Position numbers and translations under genes: made by a program. From Azospirillum sp. RU38E (GTDB lineage: Bacteria; Pseudomonadota; Alphaproteobacteria; Azospirillales; Azospirillaceae), in contig NZ_FZOI01000001.1 of the NCBI RefSeq assembly GCF_900188385.1, forward strand, positions 124,001-188,000: 64,000 bases of DNA, in the 5' to 3' direction. Under the pieces are notes generated by a model. The model did not search any database, was not told the origin of the DNA, and saw only the letters and a program-made list of their open reading frames with translations. Below, in pieces: positions 1 through 9,661 of this stretch. Position 1 is the stretch's first letter; the number at the start of each line of letters is the position of its first letter.

Positions 1-2879
1 CTGTCGGCGCGCAGGGTGGCGCTGCTCAACCGGTGGTCGGGCTGGGAGGCGTCGGCGATGGCCAGTTCCTCGCAATGGCGCAGCACGGCCCAGACGCGCA
101 TGAAGAATTCATCGGGCACCGGCAACAGCGTGCCGGTGACATCGCGCCAGCCCCACCAATCGCCCCCGGCCAGGGCATGGGCGGCCCAATGGTCGCTTTC
201 CAGGGCGAATTCCGGCCGTTCCACCGCGCAATTGCGCGCCAGCACCGGCAGGCAGAAATCCCCCGTCATGCCAGGGCAGCGGGAAATCAGCCGGCGCAGC
301 CGCGTCAGCATGGCGTGCGGCCCCTCCGCCTTCAGCAGCTCCAAAGCCTGGGCGTCCGACAGGCCGCGCTGGCGGGCCAGGGACCGGCAGAGCAACCCCA
401 AAAGCTCCGCCGGGCGGGCCGACAGCGTGTAGCGGAACAGTTCCGGGCTGGCCTTGATCAACATGCCGCTGAACAGCAGCATTTCTTCCCGCAGCATGAT
501 GGTGGCACCATCGCCGCCCAGGGCCGCCAGCCGGTTGGCAATGGTGGCATTGTCCACCGGCCGGTCAACCAGGGAACCGTGATCGTGCCAGGCCCCGAAC
601 ATCACATGTTTCTGCCGGACAACGATTTCCTTCACCGCATCCTGCAACCGCTCATCATGGCGGCCCAGCAGGAAGGCCAGCGGGCGCACGATATCCCAGC
701 GGTCGGCCCCGCCGGCCGCCCGGTAGAGCCGTTCGGCCATGACCAGCAGGCTGGGCCCACCCGGATGCGGCTGGAAATCCCGCCCCTGACGGTGCCAGAG
801 CAGGCTGAGCATCGCCAAGTGCCGGCCGACATGCCGTTCCTCCGGCAGGTTATGGGCCAGCCAGGGCGTATCCGCCTCCTCCAGCCGGGTCTTTTCCTCC
901 GCCGTCAGCGCCGGGGCCGCCAGATCAAACACATCCCCCACCGGCGCCGGCCGCACCGGCCGCGCGGTGACCGGGCAGGAGGGGGCGGTATCCTGTAGCG
1001 AGACGATGCGGGCAGCGGCATAGCTGTCCGCCAGATCGCCGCCGCGCACAAACGTATCCGGCACATTGCCGTTGCACAGGTCGGTCAGGGTGCGCGCCAG
1101 CTCCTCAAACGCCCCCCCAGTCGCCATGGCGCGGGTGACGGGGAACACCATCAGCGGCGGCTTGGTGAAGGTCCAGGTGCGGTTGATATAGGCCACCTCC
1201 GACAGCAGCCGTTCCACCAGGAAGCGGTTATCGAAGGTGAAATAGAACCCATCCTGCTCATCGACAAAGGTGGGGATGATGACGGTGGGCTGCCCGGCAA
1301 AGCGATAGCCGCAGCCGGTGATCAGCGTGCCCAGCCGGCGCGGCGGCCGGCCCGACAGGCCCAGCGGCGGGCAGCTCCCCAGCTCCGCCAGCGCGCCCAC
1401 CAGCACATCGGCATGGCAGATATGGATGGACTGGCCGGCCTGATCCAGCGTCTGGCACCACAGCCCATGGTCACGCAGCTTGCCCCGCACCTCCGCATCC
1501 TCGGCCAGCACCACCAGACGCAGCGGCACCGGTGGTTTGGGCTTCAGCTTGGCGCGGCGGTTCAGCGGGTCGATATCGCTGGCGGACAGGAACCCCTCAT
1601 CCAGCAGCAGCCCCATGATGAACAGGCTCTGCGCCCAGAGCAGGGGCACATTATCATTGGGGATGCGCGCCTGGCTGCCGGGATGGGCACGTTCAGCCTC
1701 CACCGCTGCTTCCGGTACGATGAACAGTTCCGGTAGCAGGGCGTCAGCGTCGCGCTGCACCAGCAGCTTTTCCAGCTTGTCCCGGTAATCGGCGGCGCTG
1801 CGGGCATCGCCCGTCAGCAGGGCGGTGACATAAAGATAGGTGAAGAACAGCGGCCATTCGCTTTCAATGCCGCGAAACCGCTCCAGTTCGCCCGCCTCGT
1901 AATGCAGGCGGGCATGGTCTTCCAGCACGGTCTGGTGCCCGTCGCGCAGGAATCGCTTGCAGCCATAGGGGCCGGCCAGCTTGCCCAGGATTTCGGCGCG
2001 TGTACGCTCCACAATCTCCGGCACATCCACGGCGAAGGCGGGCCAGCCAATGACGCCCAGCAGGGCGGCATCCACCTCTTTCGATCCGCTTTCGCGGGGC
2101 AGCAGGGCTTCCAGCGTGGCGCGCGCGCGGGCGATCTCATCCGGCACGGCATGGATCACCGCCACGCGGCCGCCATCCTCCCCGAACAGGTCCAGGCCCT
2201 GAATGGCCTCCAGGGCGGCCTTGGCCATGCCGATGGAGCTGGCATTCAGCTCCACCGCGCCGTCATTGATCTTGCGCCCCCGCTCCCAGATGCCGAAATC
2301 GGCGATGCGATAGGCCGGGCCGATATAATGCACAAGGTTCTGGACAAAGGCCACCTCGTCCATCGTGTAGATCAGGTTCATGCCACAGCGCGTCATCTGC
2401 GCCAGCATCAGCAGGAACAGGGAGGTGGCATCAATCTGCAGGTGCCCCCAGCCATCATCGGCCGCCACCGCTTCCCCGGTGGCGGCGGAATATATCGCGT
2501 GCAGACTGTCCAGCGGCGCCTGGGTATGTTTGAACCGCTCCACCTTGGCGGCCTGTTTCATCATGGCCTGCAACAGGCCGCGCATGGTCTTGATGACGCT
2601 CTGTTCCAGCAGGCGGGCGCGGGCGGCACTGTCGCCCCGGCGGCGCAGGGCCAGCGCCAAGGCCCAGGGCCCGATGATGGAATAGACATTATCGCGCACC
2701 CAGGCATGGGTGTAATTGCCATGCACGGTAATGGCGGTGCTGGCCGGCAGCAGGCCGGTCACCGGGTGCTGGCGGGACAAGATCACCCGGTTCACATGGT
2801 CGAACAGCCGGTCCAGCGCCTGCTTAGACGCTTCAACCCCGGCTTTGCCCACCCCACGCGGCAAGGGTCCATCCACCAT
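1..2879 (-). CDS. GH15 / phosphorylase-kinase alpha-beta-like protein, 3' end off the left edge
   Basis: About 959 codons are open from an ATG at 2879 to the window edge, so the C-terminus is missing. The N-terminal half reads like the (alpha/alpha)6 domain shared by GH15 glucoamylases and the regulatory alpha/beta subunits of phosphorylase kinase: HAWVRDNVYS near residue 45, DGWGHLQIDATS near 145, and ELNASSIGMAKAALEA near 210. Bacterial homologues of about 1,100 residues are usually annotated as GH15-family proteins, but an enzymatic activity is not established. No signal peptide is visible, so a cytoplasmic role is likely. It is divergent from malQ 190 bp away, which suggests a role in handling alpha-glucan or glycogen. 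Family assignment is fairly secure; function is open (hydrolase or regulator). Confidence 0.8.
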   Translation of the reverse strand, partial: MVDGPLPRGVGKAGVEASKQALDRLFDHVNRVILSRQHPVTGLLPASTAITVHGNYTHAWVRDNVYSIIGPWALALALRRRGDSAARARLLEQSVIKTMRGLLQAMMKQAAKVERFKHTQAPLDSLHAIYSAATGEAVAADDGWGHLQIDATSLFLLMLAQMTRCGMNLIYTMDEVAFVQNLVHYIGPAYRIADFGIWERGRKINDGAVELNASSIGMAKAALEAIQGLDLFGEDGGRVAVIHAVPDEIARARATLEALLPRESGSKEVDAALLGVIGWPAFAVDVPEIVERTRAEILGKLAGPYGCKRFLRDGHQTVLEDHARLHYEAGELERFRGIESEWPLFFTYLYVTALLTGDARSAADYRDKLEKLLVQRDADALLPELFIVPEAAVEAERAHPGSQARIPNDNVPLLWAQSLFIMGLLLDEGFLSASDIDPLNRRAKLKPKPPVPLRLVVLAEDAEVRGKLRDHGLWCQTLDQAGQSIHICHADVLVGALAELGSCPPLGLSGRPPRRLGTLITGCGYRFAGQPTVIIPTFVDEQDGFYFTFDNRFLVERLLSEVAYINRTWTFTKPPLMVFPVTRAMATGGAFEELARTLTDLCNGNVPDTFVRGGDLADSYAAARIVSLQDTAPSCPVTARPVRPAPVGDVFDLAAPALTAEEKTRLEEADTPWLAHNLPEERHVGRHLAMLSLLWHRQGRDFQPHPGGPSLLVMAERLYRAAGGADRWDIVRPLAFLLGRHDERLQDAVKEIVVRQKHVMFGAWHDHGSLVDRPVDNATIANRLAALGGDGATIMLREEMLLFSGMLIKASPELFRYTLSARPAELLGLLCRSLARQRGLSDAQALELLKAEGPHAMLTRLRRLISRCPGMTGDFCLPVLARNCAVERPEFALESDHWAAHALAGGDWWGWRDVTGTLLPVPDEFFMRVWAVLRHCEELAIADASQPDHRLSSATLRAD

Positions 2880-3069
2880 TCCCCATCCCCTCAAACCCGT
2901 TCCGGTACCATTATTCCGGCTGTAAAGAAGACTGTAACAGGAAACCGATGCGTGCAACCGTTGCATTGCACCATGCGATACGAAATCATGGGGTGCCGGG
3001 GCGGATCGCGCGCCGGCAGCGTTCATTCATCCGCCTCCCTTCCCCCTGTCCCGGAAAGCTTGCCCGCAG

Positions 3070-4578
3070 ATGATCGACCAGCGCGCCAGTGGCATCCTGA
3101 TGCATCCGACCTCCCTGCCCGGCGGGCATGGCATTGGCGATCTGGGGCCGGCGGCCCGGCGCTTTCTGGAACAGCTGGAAATGGCGGGGCAGACGGTCTG
3201 GCAGATCCTGCCGCTGGCCCCCACCAGCATGGGCAACAGCCCTTATTCCGCCCTGTCCAGCTTTGCCGGCAACCCGCTGCTGATCAGTTTCGACGATCTG
3301 GTGACCGATGGTTTTGCCCCTGCCAGCCTGCTGGACGGGCTGCCAGGGAATGAGGCCCCGCGCGTGGATTATGACCGGGTGGCCGGTGCCAAGCTGGCAG
3401 CCCTGGATCAGGTGGCCGATGCCTTTCTGAAACGTCCGCCGGAAGATGCGGAATGGGGCGATTTTGAGCTGTTCCTGGCCCGCAACGAGGCTGAATGGCT
3501 GGATGATTTCGCGCTTTACACCGTGTTGAAGCAACGCCATGGCGGCTCCGCCTGGATGGGCTGGGAACCGCTGCTGGCCACGCGCGATCCGGTGGAACTG
3601 GACGCGGCGCGGGAAGCGCTGGGCCATGAGCTGGCCAAGGTGAAAGTGATCCAGTTCCTGTTCTTCCGCCAATGGCAGCGGCTGAAGGCGGAGGCCAACC
3701 GCCGATCCATCCGCATCATGGGCGATCTGCCGATTTTCGTGGCCGGCGACAGTGCCGATGTCTGGGCCAACCGGCATCTGTTCGAGATGGCAGAGGATGG
3801 CAGCCCCACCCTGGTGGCCGGTGTACCGCCCGATTATTTCAGCGCCACCGGCCAGCGCTGGGGCAACCCGCTCTACCGCTGGGACGCGCACCGGGCAGAG
3901 GGTTTCGCCTGGTGGCACCGCCGCATCCTGAAGACGCTGGAAACGGTGGACATGGTGCGAATCGACCATTTCCGGGGCTTCGAAAGCTATTGGGAAATCC
4001 CGGCATCAGAGGAAACCGCCATTAATGGCCGTTGGGTGCCGGCACCGGGTTATGAGCTGTTCCAGTCCCTGCGCGACCGGTTCGGCGAACTGCCGATCAT
4101 CGCCGAAGATCTGGGCATCATCACCGCCGAGGTAGAGCGGCTGCGCGACCATTTCGGCTTCCCCGGAATGCGGGTGCTGCCCTTTGAATGGGGCGATCAT
4201 TTCGATCCCGGCCAGTACGATCCCAACCGTTACAGCGCCAACAGCGTCTTCTATACCGGCACGCATGACAATGACACGATCATGGGCTGGTTCAACAGTT
4301 TGGGCGGGCGCGACAGTGATCGCGGCCGCACCATCCTGCATTATCTGGGCAGCGACGCCTGGGCCCCGCAATGGGATTTCATCCGCTTTGCCCTGGGCGT
4401 GAATTCCCGCCTGACCATCACGCCCTTGCAGGATGTGCTGGGCCTGGGCACAGAGGCGCGGATGAATATACCGGGCCTGCCCGATGGCAATTGGGGCTGG
4501 CGGTTGCAGGCGGAATTGCTGACCGACGGGCACCTGACATATCTGCGCCAGCTGACAGCGGCGGCCGGGCGGGTGTGA
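3070..4578 (+). CDS. malQ: 4-alpha-glucanotransferase (amylomaltase)
   Basis: A GH77 enzyme of 502 residues that transfers maltodextrin segments between glucans (EC 2.4.1.25) in the cytoplasm. The three GH77 acidic residues sit in clear motifs: nucleophile D299 in VRIDHFRGFESYW, acid/base E346 in IIAEDLGII, and D400 in GTHDNDT. The N-terminus (GILMHPTSLPGGHGIGDLG) is typical and supports the ATG, which has GGAAAG upstream. Its length is normal for the short bacterial amylomaltases. It is divergent from the GH15-like gene and convergent with the patatin-like gene. Together with glgA and glgC at the far end, this suggests glycogen or maltodextrin turnover. Confidence 0.95.
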   Translation: MIDQRASGILMHPTSLPGGHGIGDLGPAARRFLEQLEMAGQTVWQILPLAPTSMGNSPYSALSSFAGNPLLISFDDLVTDGFAPASLLDGLPGNEAPRVDYDRVAGAKLAALDQVADAFLKRPPEDAEWGDFELFLARNEAEWLDDFALYTVLKQRHGGSAWMGWEPLLATRDPVELDAAREALGHELAKVKVIQFLFFRQWQRLKAEANRRSIRIMGDLPIFVAGDSADVWANRHLFEMAEDGSPTLVAGVPPDYFSATGQRWGNPLYRWDAHRAEGFAWWHRRILKTLETVDMVRIDHFRGFESYWEIPASEETAINGRWVPAPGYELFQSLRDRFGELPIIAEDLGIITAEVERLRDHFGFPGMRVLPFEWGDHFDPGQYDPNRYSANSVFYTGTHDNDTIMGWFNSLGGRDSDRGRTILHYLGSDAWAPQWDFIRFALGVNSRLTITPLQDVLGLGTEARMNIPGLPDGNWGWRLQAELLTDGHLTYLRQLTAAAGRV

Positions 4579-4580
4579 GG

Positions 4581-4608
4581 GCTGGGGGCCGGCTGCCCGG
4601 CCCCCGGC
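4581..4608. terminator. hairpin between convergent malQ and patatin-like gene
   Basis: GGGGGCCGG at 4584-4592 pairs with CCGGCCCCC at 4597-4605 around a CTGC loop. The stem extends outward by a T-G wobble and two more pairs. It lies three bases after the malQ stop and just before the convergent gene's stop. There is no good T tract on either strand, so termination efficiency is uncertain. Confidence 0.5.
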
Positions 4609-4617
4609 TCTACGGCA

Positions 4618-6420
4618 TCACAGATCCCATTCCTTTTTCTGCGCCGTCAGATATTCCTCCGCCTCGCGGCGCAACGCGCCATAGCCGAACAGCGACAGGC
4701 CCAGGCGCACCAGGGTGCGGGTCAGCCAGCCGAAGCCGGCCGTCAGCGCCGTACCCAGGGCGCGGGCGCGCCGTTCCACCTGTTTGGCCACGGCGGCGGG
4801 GTCGACGGCGCCGACCGGCCAAGGCTCTTCCTTCTGTTCGGGTATCTTGTAGCGGGGATCGATGCTCACCCCGCCGCCATCGCGCAGCAGCGGGATGATG
4901 GGCAGGAAGCGCTTGCCATGTTCGTTCAAGGCGACCTTGCCATCATAATCCAGCGCGTAATAGGCGGCGGCAAAGGGCTTGTCTTTCCAGTTCTTGAACA
5001 GCGGATTGTCTTCCGGCAGGACCATATGATCCAGCAGCAGCTTTTGCGCGTTGCGGCGGCCCAGCATAAAATCATGCACCCGCTGCCGGCGGGAAATAAA
5101 GCCGCCGAACCCGCCCAGAAAACCGCAGGCCAGACTGTATTTTCCCTTCACCGGCTTGCCCGCCTTGGGCACCACGATGAAGCGGCTGAAGACATTTTCC
5201 ACATTGGCCAGGATCAGATCCTTGGCGTTGAAGCGGGCCTGTTCCTTCATCACCGACAGAAGATTGACCAGGGCACGGGTGACGGTCAGGGCTGACGCCT
5301 CTGCCGGGCCGTAATTCGGCACTTCCGGGAAGGGGTTCACCATCAGCACGCTGCGCGTCGCCTCGTTCCCCTCCCGCGGGTTCTGCCCGCAGCCGCCGGC
5401 CAGGATATCATGTGCCACACCGAACGGGTCATTATCGATCACCCCGCCATCAATGCCGGCATAGGGGCGGGGCTGGGTATAGGCGGGGTCTGTCCGGCCC
5501 GGCCAGTCATTGCCCTGCGGCGGCACCACCACCAGATCATCGCCGTCGGGGAAATAGACGCGATAGGTGTAATCTTCCGGCTTGGCCTGCATCTGGCGCG
5601 GCGGCAGGCCGATGGGGAAGGCGCCGCTGGCAATGGCCGCATCGGTCAGCCGGGTCCAGTCGCCCCCGGGGCTGGGCGGGCCGGACAGGGGCTGTTCATC
5701 GGGGAAGGCCGGCTGTTGCTGCGGGCTGCCCGGCACCGCCACGGCAAAGCGCGCCTGATCGCCATGCTGCATCATGCCCTGGCCGGCGGTACTGTTGGCA
5801 AAGGGCACGAAATAGGGCACGCCGCGGCTGTTGGTCTGGGTCAGGATCACCCGCAGCGGGTCGGCCAGCCAGCGCCGCTTGATGGGGGGCAGGGTGCTGG
5901 CATCGGCCAGGGCACGCTGGGCGATGATGGGCAAGACGCTGCCATCCAGCAGCGACTGCGGCGCTTGTCCCTTGGCGATATCCGTGTCCGCCAGCAGATT
6001 GGCGATGCCGATGCGGTTGACCCAGGTATCAAAGATCGGGTTGCCGGTGGGCTGTTCCCCGCCGCCGGGATTGGGGTCGCTGGCGAAATGCTTGAAATCA
6101 CGGTCGCGCAGCACGGCCAGCAGGGCGGCGTTGATGGCACCGGCCGATGCCCCCGTCAGCACCCGCACCAGCACCTTATGGTCGGGGATAAGATCGCGCA
6201 TGGCGGGATCGTCCATCGCCGCCTGCCAGGCATCCAGCGCCTGCACCAGGAAATCCATCACCCCGGCAATATAGGCCCCGGCAGAGATCGCCCCGGCACT
6301 GGTCAACCCCAGCTCATAGGGATCGTCGGGCAGGTTGGGCTGTGGCCGTACCGGCGGCGACAGCTCCGCCACGGGGAAATCACGTTCCTGTTCTGATGCG
6401 CGAAGAATAACCCCGGACAT
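4618..6420 (-). CDS. patatin-like phospholipase family protein
   Basis: A 600-residue protein of the patatin family, whose members are Ser-Asp dyad lipid acyl hydrolases. The nucleophile elbow is G-A-S-A-G with S92 (RVLTGASAGAINAALL). The dyad Asp is D324 in GIDGGVIDNDPF (the DGG motif). The N-terminal oxyanion region reads TSAGAISAGAY rather than the classic GGGxxG. The middle third carries an inserted Pro/Gly-rich region (residues 230-320) between the catalytic residues, and the C-terminus has amphipathic stretches that could touch a membrane. No signal peptide is visible. A strong AGGGGAGGG ribosome site precedes the ATG. Substrate is unknown: phospholipid turnover or a secreted effector-like role are both possible. 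Confidence 0.85.
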   Translation of the reverse strand: MSGVILRASEQERDFPVAELSPPVRPQPNLPDDPYELGLTSAGAISAGAYIAGVMDFLVQALDAWQAAMDDPAMRDLIPDHKVLVRVLTGASAGAINAALLAVLRDRDFKHFASDPNPGGGEQPTGNPIFDTWVNRIGIANLLADTDIAKGQAPQSLLDGSVLPIIAQRALADASTLPPIKRRWLADPLRVILTQTNSRGVPYFVPFANSTAGQGMMQHGDQARFAVAVPGSPQQQPAFPDEQPLSGPPSPGGDWTRLTDAAIASGAFPIGLPPRQMQAKPEDYTYRVYFPDGDDLVVVPPQGNDWPGRTDPAYTQPRPYAGIDGGVIDNDPFGVAHDILAGGCGQNPREGNEATRSVLMVNPFPEVPNYGPAEASALTVTRALVNLLSVMKEQARFNAKDLILANVENVFSRFIVVPKAGKPVKGKYSLACGFLGGFGGFISRRQRVHDFMLGRRNAQKLLLDHMVLPEDNPLFKNWKDKPFAAAYYALDYDGKVALNEHGKRFLPIIPLLRDGGGVSIDPRYKIPEQKEEPWPVGAVDPAAVAKQVERRARALGTALTAGFGWLTRTLVRLGLSLFGYGALRREAEEYLTAQKKEWDL

Positions 6421-6555
6421 TGTGGTCCCTCCCCTTCAATCTGCTTTCCATTCTTTTATAAGACGGGAATGATTGCAATATTTTTGCTACCCCAGATAAT
6501 CATTGGTCATGCTGTACCCCTTGTCCGGGTATGCCCGCCCCGGCTCGGGCGGTGA

Positions 6556-6584
6556 TTGACCGTCGGGCGCAGCCGACCTAGGGT
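6556..6584 (+). promoter_or_regulatory. candidate promoter for class I lysS
   Basis: TTGACC at 6556-6561 is followed by 17 bases and TAGGGT at 6579-6584, which fits a sigma-70-type promoter with a start point near 6591. The -35 overlaps an upstream in-frame TTG, which makes that TTG an unlikely translation start for the downstream gene. Confidence 0.4.
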
Positions 6585-6624
6585 GCGGGCGTTATGTACA
6601 ACCCCTTGGTCATTGGTGATGACG

Positions 6625-8199
6625 ATGAGCGATCAGGAACTGGCATTGGCGGCGAAGGCTTGGCCGTTTGAGGAGGCGCGCAAACTGGTCGCGCGCCTTG
6701 GCGGCAAAGCCCCGTCCAAAGGCTATGTCCTGTTCGAGACCGGTTACGGCCCGTCGGGCCTGCCGCATATCGGCACCTTTGGCGAGGTGGCGCGCACCAC
6801 CATGGTGCGCCGCGCGTTTGAACGCATGGCCCCTGGCGTGCCCACCCGCCTGTTCGCCTTTTCCGATGATATGGACGGCCTGCGCAAGGTGCCGGACAAT
6901 ATCCCCAACCGCGATATGGTGGCCCAGCATCTGGGCAAGCCGCTGACCAAGGTGCCGGACCCGTTCGGCACGCATGAAAGCTTCGGCCATCATAACAACG
7001 CCATGCTGCGGGACTTCCTGGATCGGTTTGGCTTTGAATATGAATTCCAGTCGGCCACCGACTGGTATACGTCCGGCCGCTTCGACCATGCCCTGCTGGC
7101 CGTGCTGCGCCACTATGACGAGGTGATGGCGGTGATGCTGCCCACCTTGGGTGCTGAACGTCAGGCCACCTACAGCCCCTTCCTGCCCGTCAGCCCCTCC
7201 TCGGGCCGCGTTTTGCAGGTGCCGCTGCTGGAACGCAATGTGGATGCCGGCACCATCGTGTTTGAGGATGAAGACGGCAAAAAGGTTGAGGTGCCGGTTA
7301 CCGGCGGCCATGTGAAGCTGCAATGGAAGCCGGACTGGGCCATGCGCTGGTTCGCGCTGGGCGTTGATTATGAAATGGCCGGCAAGGATCTGATCCCGTC
7401 CGTCGAACTGGCCGGCAAGATCGTGAAGATCCTGGGCGGCACCCCGCCGGAAGGCTTCAATTACGAGCTGTTCCTGGATGAGAAGGGCCAGAAGATTTCC
7501 AAGTCGAAGGGCAATGGCCTGACGATGGAGGAATGGCTGCGCTATGCCCCGCCGGAGAGCCTGGCGCTTTACATGTTCAACAAGCCGCGCGCGGCCAAGA
7601 AGCTCTATTTCGATGTCATCCCGCGCGCCGTGGATGATTACCTGACCTTTGTGGAGAAGTTCGACGCGGCCGAACCGGCGCAGAAGCTGGAAAGCCCTGT
7701 CCACCATATCCATAACGGCATGGTGCCGAACGCGGTGAAGGGCACGGCGGGCCTGACCTTTGGCCTGCTGCTGAATCTGGCCGGTGCGGCCAATGCCGAA
7801 AGTGCCGATGTGATGTGGGGCTTCATCCGTCGCTATGCGCCGGGTGCCAGCCCGGAGACGGCACCGTTCCTGGATAAGCTGGTGGGCTATGCCGTCACCT
7901 ATTACCAGGATTTCGTCAAGCCGACGAAACAGTACCGCGCCCCGACGGAACAGGAACGCGCTGCCATTGCCGAGTTGCGCAGTGTGCTGGCCGGGCTTGC
8001 TGCCGACACGCCGGCCGACCAGTTGCAAAATCAGGTGTTCGAGGTCGGCAAGAAGCACGGCTTCACCGAGCTGCGCACCTGGTTCCAGGCCCTGTATGAG
8101 GTGCTGCTGGGCCAGACCACTGGTCCGCGCATGGGCAGCTTCATCGCGCTCTATGGCGTGACTGAAACGGTCGCCCTGATCGACAAGACGCTGGGCTGA
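6625..8199 (+). CDS. lysS: lysyl-tRNA synthetase, class I (archaeal-type)
   Basis: Charges tRNA-Lys in the cytoplasm. This is the class I enzyme typical of archaea, spirochaetes and many alphaproteobacteria, not the class II enzyme of most bacteria. The class I signatures are present: HIG at residues 48-50 ([11 protein letters not shown]) and K-I-S-K-S at 290-294. The start is taken at ATG 6625 ([21 protein letters not shown]), five bases after GGTGA. ATG 6619 is a near alternative. The resulting 524 residues fit the family. It is transcribed alone between a probable promoter at about 6556 and a strong hairpin at 8210. Confidence 0.95.
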   Translation: MSDQELALAAKAWPFEEARKLVARLGGKAPSKGYVLFETGYGPSGLPHIGTFGEVARTTMVRRAFERMAPGVPTRLFAFSDDMDGLRKVPDNIPNRDMVAQHLGKPLTKVPDPFGTHESFGHHNNAMLRDFLDRFGFEYEFQSATDWYTSGRFDHALLAVLRHYDEVMAVMLPTLGAERQATYSPFLPVSPSSGRVLQVPLLERNVDAGTIVFEDEDGKKVEVPVTGGHVKLQWKPDWAMRWFALGVDYEMAGKDLIPSVELAGKIVKILGGTPPEGFNYELFLDEKGQKISKSKGNGLTMEEWLRYAPPESLALYMFNKPRAAKKLYFDVIPRAVDDYLTFVEKFDAAEPAQKLESPVHHIHNGMVPNAVKGTAGLTFGLLLNLAGAANAESADVMWGFIRRYAPGASPETAPFLDKLVGYAVTYYQDFVKPTKQYRAPTEQERAAIAELRSVLAGLAADTPADQLQNQVFEVGKKHGFTELRTWFQALYEVLLGQTTGPRMGSFIALYGVTETVALIDKTLG

Positions 8200-8209
8200 G
8201 TGTTCATCC

Positions 8210-8246
8210 CCTCCCGGCGGGGGTTTACCCCGCCGGGAGGTGTTTT
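8210..8246. terminator. bidirectional intrinsic terminator after lysS
   Basis: A perfect 13-bp stem: CCTCCCGGCGGGG at 8210-8222 pairs with its complement at 8228-8240 around GTTTA, followed by TGTTTTC on the plus strand. It lies between the stops of two convergent genes. Confidence 0.85.
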
Positions 8247-8426
8247 CTACTTTCGTGTTTCCAGCGCCGCCCAGACGGCGCGGCGTTCATCCGGGGTCAT
8301 GCTGCCCCAGCCGGTGATCTCTGCCACCGTGCGGCGGCAGCCGGTGCAGAAACGGCCCTGGCGGTCCAGGGCGCAGCGGCGCTGGCAGGGGCTGGGCACA
8401 TAATCATCCGGGTCGGGGATGTTCAT
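8247..8426 (-). CDS. DUF1289 family protein (four-cysteine)
   Basis: A 59-residue protein of the DUF1289 family, probably a small Fe-S or zinc-binding protein. The family pattern is clear: SPCQRRCALDRQGRFCTGC with four cysteines, then RRTVAEITGWGSMTPDERRAVW. The start is the ATG at 8426, which overlaps the TGA of the upstream FAD oxidoreductase as ATGA, so the two are translationally coupled. DUF1289 proteins are often next to oxidoreductases in alphaproteobacteria. The biochemical role is unknown. Confidence 0.88.
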   Translation of the reverse strand: MNIPDPDDYVPSPCQRRCALDRQGRFCTGCRRTVAEITGWGSMTPDERRAVWAALETRK

Positions 8427-9427
8427 GCCGCACCCATCGCCCCGGCCAGGTGATGGCCGCTGAGGAAGGCGGCCTCTGCCCTGGCATCCAGGCACCAATC
8501 CCCTGCCACCCCGATGCCCAGTGTTTCATCGAACAGGAAGCCATCGCGCAGCGGCCGGCTGGGCAGGGCATACCGCCAGCGATGGGCGGCGATGAAGGCC
8601 GGTGCGGCGTCAATACCGGTGGCGGCTGCAAAGGCGGCCCGCAGCGGCCCTGTCACCTGCTCGGCGGTTTCTTCCAGATGGCGCTGTGACCAGTCGGGGC
8701 TGGCATGGGCCACCCAACTGGCAGCCCCGCCGCGCCCTGGCTTGGCGCCATCATGGGCGATCCAGGACAGCGGCCGATTCTCCCCGCCGGCGGCGGCGAT
8801 GAAGGCGGCATCCCAGCCAATATCCGGCACCGGCCCGGCAAAGCCCAGCATCAGCGCCCAGCAGGGGGCCAGGATGGCCGTTCCCGCCTGTTCGGCCAGG
8901 GCCGGGGCGGGGGCACGCAGCAGGTCCACCACCTGCGGGGCCGGGATGGCCAGCACCAGCCGGCCGAAATGGCCCAGATCGCCGCCATCCTCCCCCAGCA
9001 GGTGCCAGTCACCCGGCCCGCCGCTGATGGCGGCCACCCGCGTGCCCCAGCGTGGGGCACAGGCGGCCGGCAGGTCGGCGGCCAAGCCATGGATCAGCCC
9101 GTTCATGCCGGGCGTGCCGACAAACCGTTCCACCGGATGCGGGCTGATGCCGCCATCGCTTTCCAGCCGCACGATGCGCCCCTCCCAGCGGGCGGCATGG
9201 CCGGCGCGCAGCAGCCCGGCCATCACGGCCTGAAAGGCCGGATCGCGGGCGGTGACGAACTGCCCGCCATGATCGAACCGCCAATCGCCGGCCCGGCGGG
9301 TGGAAAGCCGCCCGCCGGGCCCGCGCCCCTTGTCAAACAGCGACACCGCGTGCCCCACCGCCGCCAGCCGCCGTGCGGCGGCCAGACCGGCCAAACCGGC
9401 CCCGATGATGGCGATTGCGTGCGGCAT
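8423..9427 (-). CDS. renalase-like NAD(P)/FAD-dependent oxidoreductase
   Basis: A 334-residue flavoprotein of the COG3380 renalase-like type. The N-terminal dinucleotide fold is textbook: IAIIGAGLAGLAAARRL (GxGxxG) ending in an acidic strand, then KGRGPGGRLSTRR, the FAD-binding GG motif of the amine-oxidase superfamily. The C-terminus has the second FAD contact region (GIGVAGDWCLDARAEAAFLSG). Bacterial renalase-like proteins oxidise unproductive isomers of reduced nicotinamide dinucleotides or have unknown substrates. Which applies here cannot be read from sequence. It is coupled by ATGA overlap to the DUF1289 gene. Confidence 0.85.
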   Translation of the reverse strand: MPHAIAIIGAGLAGLAAARRLAAVGHAVSLFDKGRGPGGRLSTRRAGDWRFDHGGQFVTARDPAFQAVMAGLLRAGHAARWEGRIVRLESDGGISPHPVERFVGTPGMNGLIHGLAADLPAACAPRWGTRVAAISGGPGDWHLLGEDGGDLGHFGRLVLAIPAPQVVDLLRAPAPALAEQAGTAILAPCWALMLGFAGPVPDIGWDAAFIAAAGGENRPLSWIAHDGAKPGRGGAASWVAHASPDWSQRHLEETAEQVTGPLRAAFAAATGIDAAPAFIAAHRWRYALPSRPLRDGFLFDETLGIGVAGDWCLDARAEAAFLSGHHLAGAMGAA

Positions 9428-9611
9428 GGTGCATGTCCTTTAAGGGGAGCCATATGATAGGGGCAAGCCCCGCGCATATTCTGATAATAGGTCGCCCGTG
9501 TGTGACCGCCAGCTGCTGCATACTGACTTTCCACTGTGGCAAACGGGGGCGATGGTTTTTCTACTTTGTGGATACGCATGGGCATTAACCGAAGCCCGAT
9601 TGAGTGCTACT

Positions 9612-9617
9612 TATAAT
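9612..9617 (+). promoter_or_regulatory. perfect TATAAT -10 element upstream of histidine kinase
   Basis: TATAAT lies 44 bases before the TTG start at 9662, within a locally AT-rich stretch. No convincing -35 hexamer is found at 16-18 bases upstream, so this is a weak call. Confidence 0.3.
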
Positions 9618-9661
9618 TCCAGATACCCCGCCTTCCCACCCCCCGTCCCAGGAACTTTCCG

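Noticed and set aside
1902-3353. 483-codon plus-strand frame across the GH15-like gene and malQ start
   Set aside because: It crosses two well-supported genes on opposite strands and has low-complexity His/Gln/Gly content.
6610-8058. 482-codon frame antisense to class I LysRS
   Set aside because: The synthetase on the plus strand is certain; the antisense protein has no family features.
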